Origin: Amoeboradix gromovi
Taxonomy: Eukaryota > Sanchytriomycota > Sanchytriomycetes > Sanchytriales > Sanchytriaceae
DNA: 64,000 nt
Reading direction: 5' to 3'
NCBI GenBank assembly: GCA_018985225.1
Contig: JADGIF010000001.1
Location: 31,617 to 95,616 of the forward strand
In this document: piece by piece, positions 56,220 through 64,000 of the stretch
Layout of the letters: each line of letters begins with the position of its first letter
Numbering within the stretch: position 1 is the stretch's first letter
Translations under genes and position numbers: made by a program
Notes under the pieces: model-generated
The model's input: the letters and a program-made list of their open reading frames with translations, nothing else
Database searches by the model: none
What the model was told of the DNA's origin: nothing

Positions 56220-57281
56220 ATGAGTCAAGAAAGTGAAGCTATGAAATGTCTTACCCTAGCTAAAAGAAAATATGTCCAAAATGATGTAGAAGGTGCTATA
56301 AGACTAGCTAAAAAAGCTAAAAGAATGGATTCCAGCTTGGAAATTGACAACCTAATAAATGCGTGGTCCAAAGAAATCCCTGTAGAGATTGAATTGACTA
56401 AAAAGCAAGAAGAACTACTAAACCGAATTTTGAATACTGACCCTGCGAAATTTTATGATATCTTAGAGCTGGAAAAGAGTTGTACCGAAGTTGAAATTAA
56501 AAAGTCTTATCGTAAGCTAGCTCTGCATTTGCATCCAGACAAATGTCCCCATCCTAAAGCGAAAGATGCTTTTCTAATCGTTTCAAAAGCTTTTGACGTA
56601 CTTTGCGACCCAGATAAAAAGAGAATGTTCGACATGAATGGTTTAGACCCAGATGATAGGAGTTCACAGTCTTCTAGATATCAGAGGTCTCAGAACATGA
56701 GAGATACTTTTAATATGGATGACATTCTAGCAGAACAGATATTTGCGCAGTTTTTTGGTATGCAAAGTGGATTTCAGCAATTTCATAATGTTCCTCGAAG
56801 AAGACATCAGACTTTTCATTACTCCAATCCTCCGAATAGAAATAGAGCAAGGGAGAATGATGATGGATCGATACTTAGGATGTTAATCCAATGCGCACCA
56901 CTAATTTTATTTATTGCACTGAGTGTCCTACCAAGCCTGATGAAGGTCTCTAATCCGCATGTTTCCTTGAATCCGGTTATGGGGTTTAGCCAGTATACGA
57001 CTAGATTACGATTCAATTATTACGCCTCAGAACAGGACATTAATAGATTTGTACAGCAGGGTGGTGATATTGATAAATTTGAGAATGAGCTAGATAAGGA
57101 TATTGTAAATAAGTACAGGCAGAGATGTCTTCATGAAAGAGATTATAGATCGCAGCAAATATCAATGGCATCAAATACTTGGTTTGGGCTCAAAACTGCT
57201 GATGAAGCTGCCATTTCCAAAGCAAAAGATATTAAAATGCCGTCATGTACAGAACTGAATAAAAGAGGAATAAATTATTAA
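56220..57281 (+). CDS. ER J-protein, DNAJB12/DNAJB14 type
   Basis: 353 aa. A TPR-like N-terminal helix pair (EAMKCLTLAKRKYVQNDVEG), then a J domain (KFYDILELEKSCTEVEIKKS, HPD in LHLHPDKCPHPKAK), a TM (LIQCAPLILFIALSVLPSL) and the DUF1977 C-terminus (NYYASEQDINRFV, then CLHERDYRSQ). It recruits Hsp70 to the cytosolic ER face for membrane-protein quality control. It matches DNAJB12 in order and length. Confidence 0.93.
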   Translation: MSQESEAMKCLTLAKRKYVQNDVEGAIRLAKKAKRMDSSLEIDNLINAWSKEIPVEIELTKKQEELLNRILNTDPAKFYDILELEKSCTEVEIKKSYRKLALHLHPDKCPHPKAKDAFLIVSKAFDVLCDPDKKRMFDMNGLDPDDRSSQSSRYQRSQNMRDTFNMDDILAEQIFAQFFGMQSGFQQFHNVPRRRHQTFHYSNPPNRNRARENDDGSILRMLIQCAPLILFIALSVLPSLMKVSNPHVSLNPVMGFSQYTTRLRFNYYASEQDINRFVQQGGDIDKFENELDKDIVNKYRQRCLHERDYRSQQISMASNTWFGLKTADEAAISKAKDIKMPSCTELNKRGINY

Positions 57282-58596
57282 TTGGTTTTATTAAAATATG
57301 CGATCTAGTGACAAGCTGTATAATCCTACAGATTCAATGAGAGAACGGCCTTTCCCTTTGGATGGTTGTTCTAATTGACTTATGGAATGGGTGCCCCTCA
57401 AGGATTAGGTTCTTTAAATCCACTTGTTTGTCGTAGGCTTTTCTTCGGTATACCAATAAATTTACAACTAGCTTTGTTTTAGATGTACTCATATTGGTAG
57501 GGTATCACAAGCAAGCTTCATTATAAATAACACCAAACTTAACCATTCCAAGTACTTCAGCCATGATTACCTGAAAGTCAAATGTTCAAAGTAATGAAAA
57601 ACTAGATCATTGACAAAACGATACAGCTTTCAAAAGATTCGAGTCCGCATGTGAGCTCTTATTATTGTTCTTCATCAAAGACTTCAAGAAAAATTAAGCA
57701 TAATCAAACAAAGGTTCTCAATGCATACTGATATCAGCAAGCCTAATTTGGTAGAAGTATATGCGATTATAGTATTCTTGGTTACTAGAAAGGCTGATTT
57801 GATGTGGGTTATTACTCAACAAAAGACTGATACTGAATCGCCGATTGGTTGACTAGATCATGGCTGCCCTCAGTAAAGTTGCTTTTATAAAGCCAGTAAA
57901 CGATAGGTATAGAAATTTTGCTCTGGGTAAGGTATTAGTGACAAATATGAAATACAATGAGAGATAAAAGGAACACAACATGTCGAGAAAGTGAATGAAT
58001 GTAATTAAGTGATTGCTATGGTGATGCAAGCTATTAGTGCGACAGATAGGGCCATTGTCTCACCTTGGATAAGTAACTTGTGTATGTACTTGGTATATGG
58101 ATGTTATTTTTACTTATCTCTGACTTCTGAACATCCAAAAACTGCTATGAGCATGGTGACATATTTAGATCATTCATCGATCTTTTAGAGGTTCAAGGTT
58201 GCGCCAGTCTATCCACTGCAATGTAGTTGTGGGTCAAGATGTGAATGCAAGTTATAAAAATCTTCAACTAACAGAAGTTCTGGCAAGATAGCGGTGTTTG
58301 GCCTGAATGGCAAGGAAGTATCAGTAAGGAGAGTTCCGTAGTGCTTTATGTAATGGAAGATAGAATATCTTAGAAAATGAGATCTGCTATTTTTAGACAT
58401 GTTTTCAAATTTGTTTGGTTATTGTTAAGTGTCCCATATTAAGTAACAGGGTCGCAATCAACAATTCCGAGTATTTGACATCTAAGATGTTTTCCATTAT
58501 GAAAAAGTTAAATATTCTGTGTAAACACCAATTCTTTGTGTCACTTTTGTGCTCAAAGGTTAATTGTGTAATCCATTTGGGTACCTAATTATAGGG
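57282..58596. other. Largest gene-free interval
   Basis: About 1.3 kb between the DNAJB12-like gene and the AVT transporter. Only short ORFs are present (for example 63 codons on the minus strand at 58209-58400), with no recognisable domain. No tRNA and no family A or B TIR seen. Confidence 0.5.
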
Positions 58597-59805
58597 ATGA
58601 AACCGGTATTAAATTCAGACAATAAATCGGGGATTGTAAATGCTATATTTCTTATGACTAAAGCATTTATAGGTACCGGTGTATTGTTTTTGTGCAAGGC
58701 TTTTGCTAATGGTGGACTACTTGGAAGTTTAATGTTATTGTTAGTGATTGCAATATTTAGCATGATTGGAATGTGGTTTTTATTTAAATCATCATTAGGG
58801 ACACCCGGGACTTATCAAGATATTGCGGGAGCACTTTATGGCAAATCATTCAAAACACTAGTAATGGCATCGTTGGTAATGTGCCAATCGGGATTTATTA
58901 TGGTCTACTTTTTGTTCGTAGCATCAAATGTGCAGGATCTTGTTTCTACCCTAAGCAACTGCAAATACGAAATCGATAATAAGCCAGTTTTAATTACAAT
59001 GCAGTTAATTATATACATACCTTTAGTGTTGATACGAAGGATTCAAAGTTTAACAAAATTTGCAGTTTTAGCGAACATTCTTATGCTAGTAGGTGTTGTG
59101 TTTGTTATATACAGCTCTTTAGTGAAACTCGTTACAGAACCAGTGAACATCAAATTGTTTAATAACTTGTCTGACACTTCCTTATTTCTTGGTACAGCTA
59201 TTTTTACTTTCGAAGGGTTTGGATTGGTTATTCCTATTTCGCAATCTATGAAGGACCCTCGCCAATTTAATGGTGTATTAATCTCCACAATTGCTCTTGT
59301 ATCCGCGTTGTATTTAACTATAGGAGCCATAGGTTACTCCGCCTATGGTGTAGATACACAAACTAATATATTGTTAAATATGCCTAATAACATTCCTCTA
59401 AAGATTGTGCAATTTTGTTACGTTATCGCTGTCATGCTGAGTTTTCCGCTACAGTTATTTCCCGCGATTGAGATTCTGGAAATGCCGTTCTTTTCTGATA
59501 AACCTAATGAAACATATCGCAGCGTATATCGTGCTGCTATAACTGCAGTGGCGGCTTTAGGTGCATACTTAGGTGCCAATTCGCTTGATGTATTTACTTC
59601 TTTTATCGGTGCATTTTGCGGAATGCCAGTAGGTTTTATATATCCACCGATGTTGTATCTTCGAAGCTGTGCTAGAACTAGGCTTGAAAAGACTTTTTGT
59701 TGCCTTTATATTGTTTTTGGTATTTTGGCAACAATATTTGCATCTTCGATGGCATTCCACAAGTTAATTTATGCCGAAGAAGAATTTCAACTAAGCCACT
59801 GTTGA
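58597..59805 (+). CDS. Vacuolar amino acid transporter, AVT3/AVT4 (SLC36) type
   Basis: 402 aa from ATG, about 11 TM segments. It starts with the family block KSGIVNAIFLMTKAFIGTGV, then LFLCKAFANGGLLGSLMLLL. Later blocks are IFTFEGFGLVIPISQSMKDP and VALSFPLQLFPAIEILEMP-type. AVT3/4 proteins export neutral amino acids from the vacuole. The long hydrophilic N-terminal tail of many fungal members is absent. Confidence 0.9.
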   Translation: MKPVLNSDNKSGIVNAIFLMTKAFIGTGVLFLCKAFANGGLLGSLMLLLVIAIFSMIGMWFLFKSSLGTPGTYQDIAGALYGKSFKTLVMASLVMCQSGFIMVYFLFVASNVQDLVSTLSNCKYEIDNKPVLITMQLIIYIPLVLIRRIQSLTKFAVLANILMLVGVVFVIYSSLVKLVTEPVNIKLFNNLSDTSLFLGTAIFTFEGFGLVIPISQSMKDPRQFNGVLISTIALVSALYLTIGAIGYSAYGVDTQTNILLNMPNNIPLKIVQFCYVIAVMLSFPLQLFPAIEILEMPFFSDKPNETYRSVYRAAITAVAALGAYLGANSLDVFTSFIGAFCGMPVGFIYPPMLYLRSCARTRLEKTFCCLYIVFGILATIFASSMAFHKLIYAEEEFQLSHC

Positions 59806-59818
59806 CTAAATAAATTAT

Positions 59819-61567
59819 TTATTCATCTAAACATTCTAATGCCCAGTCTGCTATAATTTTTGTTCCTTCAATTGATTTTGGTAAAAATGATTTGAAAAGT
59901 AAAAAGCCATGGCTCCTACATTAACTAGTAATTTACCATCCTGGAATAACTGTTAGCTGTGCTGCATTGTGATCTTTTTGGGCTCTTCTTAGTTTGGCAC
60001 ACATTAATATCGAGTCGTCCAACAATGGATCTCGATCTCCAACTAAAATACTGACTTTTGGAAACTTGGCTAGAACGACATCCGGTGCTAATAACGGTGA
60101 GAGTACAAAGTTTGTGTTTATTTGAGGGTCCATTGGAGAGTTCTTAAGATAGAGCAGAACAAGCGCCCTCATTAATTCCGCAGGTAATATTTTATCTTGA
60201 AAAAAGCATATTCTAGATGTCAACGCTATATGCCCGCCATCCTTGTTCTGCAAATAATCAAATGTAGCAGGAGAATTGTGATTAATGTCTACGTCATAAC
60301 TTCGCATTAATATCCGCTCATCTTCTATGTCATTTCTATTTCCAAATTCGGACCAAACAGTGGGGTCCTTGTACAAATCTCTGTTTTGATAATCAATGAC
60401 CTTTTTAGTGAGATCAAAAAATGATTTGTTGCCTCGAATTGGAGCATGTTCAACTTGTGTAGATTGTTCCATTGCCAGTAAACTTTTTACTCTACGATGC
60501 TCACCAGTGTTAGTATCCAAAAATGAATTAACCTTTGTAAGCTCCTTTGTATTTAGCAATTCCATTTGCCCAGGCTCCAACCAGCACTTGAGATCTAAGT
60601 TAAGACAAGGGTACATCATAATACAATGATGAGGTAGTTTATACTCCTGCAGTATAAGCTTGATAATTAAGCCTGACGCCATGTTTCCACCGGCAGAATC
60701 GCCCAACAAAATAACTCGACGATGTTTGTTAATCGAATTCATACCAATAAATGTTCCATTTGTACTTACGAATTGTTTATAAAAACCTATACACTCTTCC
60801 AGCGCGTATGGAAATGGGTATTTTGGAGATTTCAGATAATCTAAAGCAATCACAGGCACATTTGTAAATTTAACTAAATCGTAAATCATCTGTATATGAC
60901 TCGTAGGGTCGGTCGCTAGCCAGCCGCCCCCTGGAATAAAAAAAATAATGTCTTTGTGGTCCATAAAATCACTTTTCGAACCGTTGAAATAAATATGAGT
61001 AATGGTACGGGTTGTAGCAATATCTTTTGGGTTGTATCCCCACTCTTCAGGATCCCTAAGTACATTCTTAACTTCTTTGTATCCTATAGTGGGTAAACTT
61101 AGTCTAATAGCAGCAGCAAAAATCATGTTTTTTTGTTTTTCCCAGCTAATTTTTAGCATGTTTACCGTGGGTTGAGCTCTAAACTTTGCACACTTAGCAG
61201 TAGCAGTCTCATAAGCTATCAGGTAGTACCCTGTAGCCACTACACTGGCCATATCACGGACCCATTTTACAGGAATTTTGGCGCAAGACCAGAAGCCAGC
61301 ATCCATTGCCTGGGTTATCCAGGTTGCTCTGTAATAATCTCGGGCATATCCTACTCTATTTTCTGGAGGATCGATGCCTAAAATCAAAGGCAAGTTACGT
61401 ATGCATCGATATATCAGGAATATAGCTATCAAAAAGTTAGATAAGCCGTTACTAGAATTTTTCTGAAAAAAAGGTTTGACTGTCTTGTAATAAACATAAA
61501 CGGCCGGAAGTATAAACTGAATCCGTTTATAAGATCTAGATGGTCGTCCGATTAATAAATCCAGCAT
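59819..61567 (-). CDS. Hormone-sensitive-lipase-type alpha/beta hydrolase
   Basis: 575 aa from exons 59937-61567 and 59819-59915. The catalytic core has FFIPGGGWLATDP (HGGG-type oxyanion loop), the nucleophile elbow LLGDSAGGNMASGL, the acid in VGDRDPLLDD and, only after splicing, the catalytic His in IPGWSHGFLLF. The N-terminal 200 residues resemble the HSL regulatory domain. It is probably a lipid esterase. There are insertions between Ser and Asp. Confidence 0.87.
59916..59936 (-). other. 21-nt intron in the HSL-type hydrolase
   Basis: On the coding strand it starts GTAAATTACTAG and ends TTAATGTAG. It splits a Trp codon (TG|G) and restores the catalytic His (PGWSHGFLL). Without splicing the enzyme would lack its catalytic His. 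Confidence 0.93.
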
Positions 61568-61668
61568 TTTGATGAAACTGGGGAATTCACAACAATCAAA
61601 ATAATTTAAATTTAATTCTATTGCAGTAATTATTATACAAAAGGCTACTCATGGTCTATAAATTAACT

Positions 61669-62253
61669 TTACATGAATTTACTAAGAACAATAGCGACTG
61701 CCAAGAGCAGACAGCCAATCAATACATAATCTAAGATGCTGGATTCCAACTTTTTCTCTTTAATTAGGTCAACTTCTGTTTCTCCATTTTCTGATATTTC
61801 CAGTGAAGGGAGTAACTTAGAATTGGCCACTGCGCACATTGAACAGGTCCAGGTTCTAGACAATTGGGTCATTCTTTTACGTTCTGGTTCATTAACCTGT
61901 ATATAACCAATAGCACCCGGTGTTTCTTGGTTCATGAATACAGAAATTGCTAGCAGTGCAGTCCTGAGTGACCAGCTTGGATTCCATGTTTCCTGATGAA
62001 AATCTGAAATTGACAAACATATCTTGGTATCTATAGCAAACCTTCCAGATGGAGTCAAGAAATAAATAGAAGGCGGTTTCAGTGGATATTCCGCAGGAAT
62101 AAGTAATCTGCCGTGATATAATCCATTTTCATAAACTGATTCTGAAGGACCTTGAATTGTAAAATGAACATCGTTCATGTCATCTAGAATGTTTATATGG
62201 ATGCTTGGGTCATTTTGAAGTTCCATGATCTCTTTTTGTAATCTTCTGTTCAT
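61669..62253 (-). CDS. Tail-anchored ubiquitin-conjugating enzyme UBC6/UBE2J type
   Basis: 194 aa starting MNRRLQKEIMELQNDPS; the longer frame runs into the TIR element and is excluded. E2 core with FTIQGPSESVYENGLYHGRL, YPLKPPSIYFLTPSGRF and the UBC6-type active site TKICLSISDFHQETWNPSWS (catalytic Cys). A C-terminal TM tail (LDYVLIGCLLLAVAIVLSKF) follows. It works in ER-associated degradation. The 5' end lies 30 nt from the TIR element shared with the TyrRS gene. Confidence 0.93.
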   Translation of the reverse strand: MNRRLQKEIMELQNDPSIHINILDDMNDVHFTIQGPSESVYENGLYHGRLLIPAEYPLKPPSIYFLTPSGRFAIDTKICLSISDFHQETWNPSWSLRTALLAISVFMNQETPGAIGYIQVNEPERKRMTQLSRTWTCSMCAVANSKLLPSLEISENGETEVDLIKEKKLESSILDYVLIGCLLLAVAIVLSKFM

Positions 62254-62283
62254 ACTTTGACCTCCTATATTTCGAAAATAAAT

Positions 62284-62927
62284 GAGACTCATTCTGAAAA
62301 AATGTCCTAATTTCCAAATAGGTGGAACGCCTAGAAACCACACTAGGTTACCCATTATCATTAATTCATCATACCCAACACAACAAAGAAACAAAAAGAG
62401 CAAAAAAGACGATAATGACGTACTAGGATAAACAAAGACAACAATTCAAAATCACCACATCCAAATCATATTAAACTACAATTAAGAGAATACGCGCAAG
62501 TATATCGTCACATTCCTGCACAATCTTTCTATCTATCAAGTGGTATCTGGAAACAAAAAACATCTCAGGATATCCAAATTACCAAGGCTTCTAAAATAAT
62601 GTTCAAAAACATTTCTTACATGACTTTCAACCCAGACACACTGAAATGAAATCATAATGAAATCGAGAAAAGAAATATCGAATGGAAGAAAAAGGCGCTA
62701 TGTAGTGGTATGCTGGGGTGGTGGACATTTAGACAGAATGTGAAAATGGTTATCGTTTGAGATATTGCAACACATGCTCAAGTGCTACTGAGCCAAGCTA
62801 TTTTGAAAAAGATACTGCCAATGCATTTTCATGTTGAGAAAAGGCTTAATGGCATATTATGCGACTGAGACATCTTTCCAGGAGGTGCTCCGACTTAGAG
62901 CTGGGGACATTTTCTGAAATTGGTCCC
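62284..62927 (+). mobile_element. TIR element, family A copy 3, longest copy
   Basis: The left end GAGACTCATTCTGAAAAAAT and the inverse of the right end (GGGACCAATTTCAGAAAATG) are the family A TIRs; AAAT flanks both sides. 644 bp. Besides the C-terminal remnant (RYCNTCSSATEPSYFEKD) it keeps more internal sequence, with an open stretch at about 62457-62649 (HIKLQLREYAQVYRHIPAQS...) absent from the shorter copies and perhaps an earlier part of the same broken protein. It fills the whole gap between two divergent genes. Confidence 0.75.
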
Positions 62928-62931
62928 AAAT

Positions 62932-64000
62932 ATGATTCTCACACAACTGAAGAAAAGGCTACTATTGAAAGGCACTACTGCACAGACACCGACCACTTAC
63001 AAGATATTAGAGAACCATTTGTCTACGCCTAGGGTATTTTATTTGGGAATAGATCCAACTGCAGAATTCCTTCACTTGGGACATTTCATGCAATTGATTG
63101 CAGCAAAATGGATGATGTCTGACGGACATCGTGGTATCGTACTGTTAGGAGAATTTACTGCTTCAATTGGGGATCCCTCTGGCAGATCAAATGAAAGAGA
63201 ATCAATTTCGCATTCTGTGATTGTTCAAAACACTAATAAATTAGAGTCCATCATTAAGACGATAGATGATAATACTAAAGATATTATGCACATAAATTCT
63301 AGTTTCAATATTCTTAGAAACTCTTGGAACCACATGCCAATAATTGAATTCTTCAGTTTAGGAAAAGAATTTAGCTTGAGTTCAATGTTGAGTAGAGACT
63401 GCATAAAATCTAGACTGAGCAAAGGCATTAGCTACACAGAATTCAGCTACATGTTGTTTCAAGCAAATGACTTTTTACATCTTAACAAAAACCATAATTG
63501 TACGATACAACTAGGAGGATCGGACCAGCTGGGCAATATGATAAGTGGAATTAATTTGATACATGGAAAAGAAAGCTGTAATCATCCTAATTTTGGAATC
63601 ACAATGAACCTTTTAACTGATGAGAAACAACAAAAAATTGGCAAATCGTTGATTCAGGCCAAAAAACGAGGGAAAGCTGTAATTTCTGATGATTACAACG
63701 ATGCCGTATATTTGTACAACTATTTGCAGAATATTAAAGATTGCATCGCGTCAGAAATGATTTTAAAACTATCAGATTTAGACGAATGCAAAACAAAAAA
63801 AGAGTTGGCGGATTTTGTAATAGACTGCTGCTGGAAGAAAATGCCTCAAAGACCATCAACGCTCATTAAGCGTTTATTGAATCTTTTATACTACCCAGAA
63901 AGCTCTAGTCATTCAGAGGCGGACCAACTATTCGAAAGCAGCTCATTACTTTCTAGCTTTGTTGTTGAGGTAGATGATTGCAAAGTCTCAAATATAAATT
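62932..64000 (+). CDS. Tyrosyl-tRNA synthetase, bacterial/mitochondrial type, 3' partial
   Basis: The frame is open to the window end (about 356 codons). Class I signature LHLGH (HIGH), then FTASIGDPSGRSNERESISH, TEFSYMLFQANDFLHL, IQLGGSDQLGNMISGINLI and the KMSKS equivalent KIGKSLIQA. The GDPSGR stretch marks the bacterial/organellar type (YARS2/MSY1), so it is probably imported into mitochondria. A basic N-terminus (LTQLKKRLLLKGTT) could serve as presequence. The ATG is only 4 nt from the TIR element. Confidence 0.93.
   Translation, partial: MILTQLKKRLLLKGTTAQTPTTYKILENHLSTPRVFYLGIDPTAEFLHLGHFMQLIAAKWMMSDGHRGIVLLGEFTASIGDPSGRSNERESISHSVIVQNTNKLESIIKTIDDNTKDIMHINSSFNILRNSWNHMPIIEFFSLGKEFSLSSMLSRDCIKSRLSKGISYTEFSYMLFQANDFLHLNKNHNCTIQLGGSDQLGNMISGINLIHGKESCNHPNFGITMNLLTDEKQQKIGKSLIQAKKRGKAVISDDYNDAVYLYNYLQNIKDCIASEMILKLSDLDECKTKKELADFVIDCCWKKMPQRPSTLIKRLLNLLYYPESSSHSEADQLFESSSLLSSFVVEVDDCKVSNIN

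Noticed and set aside
57640-57660. ATTCGAGTCC, resembling a tRNA T-arm
   Set aside because: No D-arm, anticodon stem or acceptor could be folded around it.
58209-58400. 63-codon minus-strand ORF
   Set aside because: No recognisable domain and no neighbouring coding signal. Such lengths occur by chance here.
62254-62403. 50-residue N-terminal extension of the UBC6-type enzyme
   Set aside because: It runs into TIR element A3, and UBC6 proteins begin close to the MNRRLQKEI-type helix.
1-64000. Bacterial origin or operons, CRISPR arrays, riboswitches
   Set aside because: Spliceosomal introns, eukaryote-only families (CSE1, PEX10, CFAP20, DENR) and lack of Shine-Dalgarno sites exclude it. No regularly spaced repeats were seen.

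Overview
The window looks like nuclear DNA from a zoosporic (flagellated) fungus with a very compact, AT-rich genome. Fungal signals are a fungal-type EF-hand MscS channel, a Kch1/Prm6-type K+ transport protein, a Spa2-type polarisome scaffold, an Stb6-like protein and a MetX-type homoserine acyltransferase. Flagellar or basal-body signals are CFAP20, a TTLL9-like tubulin ligase and a CEP95-like protein. NUBPL/IND1 suggests that respiratory complex I is kept. The exact lineage cannot be fixed from the sequence.

About 60 genes sit on both strands with very short or zero spacing. Several neighbours overlap at their 3' ends, and two divergent genes share start-codon bases (18835-18838). Nine genes are split by introns of only 19-22 nt (GTA...TTAAT/CTAAT...AG), most of them near the 3' end. 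I joined the exons by restoring family-conserved residues across each junction. Many longest-ORF starts in this genome are TTG or GTG; I placed starts at the first supported ATG.

Layout: 0-9.3 kb holds an MscS channel (5' partial), a CwfJ-domain protein, COQ9, MetX, dolichol kinase, an Alba/Rpp25-like protein, a Herp-like protein, POT1, SDHD and an EAF-like protein. 9.5-19.9 kb holds Kch1, an Stb6-like gene, a CEP95-like gene, prefoldin 3, LYRM7/MZM1 and UBA4, and carries three short TIR elements. 20-29 kb holds a cyclin, Spa2, an RBBP4/Msi1 WD40 protein, TBCK, CFAP20 and HOP2. 29-40.3 kb holds CSE1, SRP19, TTLL9, LCB2, a ZW10-like gene, an RRM protein, PEX11 and PEX10. 40.5-49.3 kb holds a giant Tmc-like membrane protein, SNX3, NUBPL, TTC36, SPOUT1, holocytochrome c synthase and ZNF598/Hel2. 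49.3-53.6 kb is gene-poor with a TIR element, then a PIG-X-like gene, RPE, RAD1 and tRNA-Arg(UCG). 53.6-64 kb holds DENR, a YqeH-type GTPase, PSMA5, DNAJB12-like, an AVT transporter, an HSL-type hydrolase, UBC6/UBE2J and a mitochondrial-type TyrRS (3' partial).

The most unusual content is in three places. (1) Family A (three copies) is a set of 330-644 bp TIR elements. One carries remnants of a TnpB/Fanzor-like C-terminus: a TSK-C-x2-C motif, a second C-x2-C and an RD-x2-GA motif. (2) All five TIR elements of both families end 4-33 nt upstream of a start codon, so they form the proximal promoters or 5' leaders of six genes. (3) A pair of inverted repeats 15 kb apart (38.4 and 53.1 kb) has nearly identical arms around unrelated cores. 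Each core opens a small ORF that ends in the same C-terminus.
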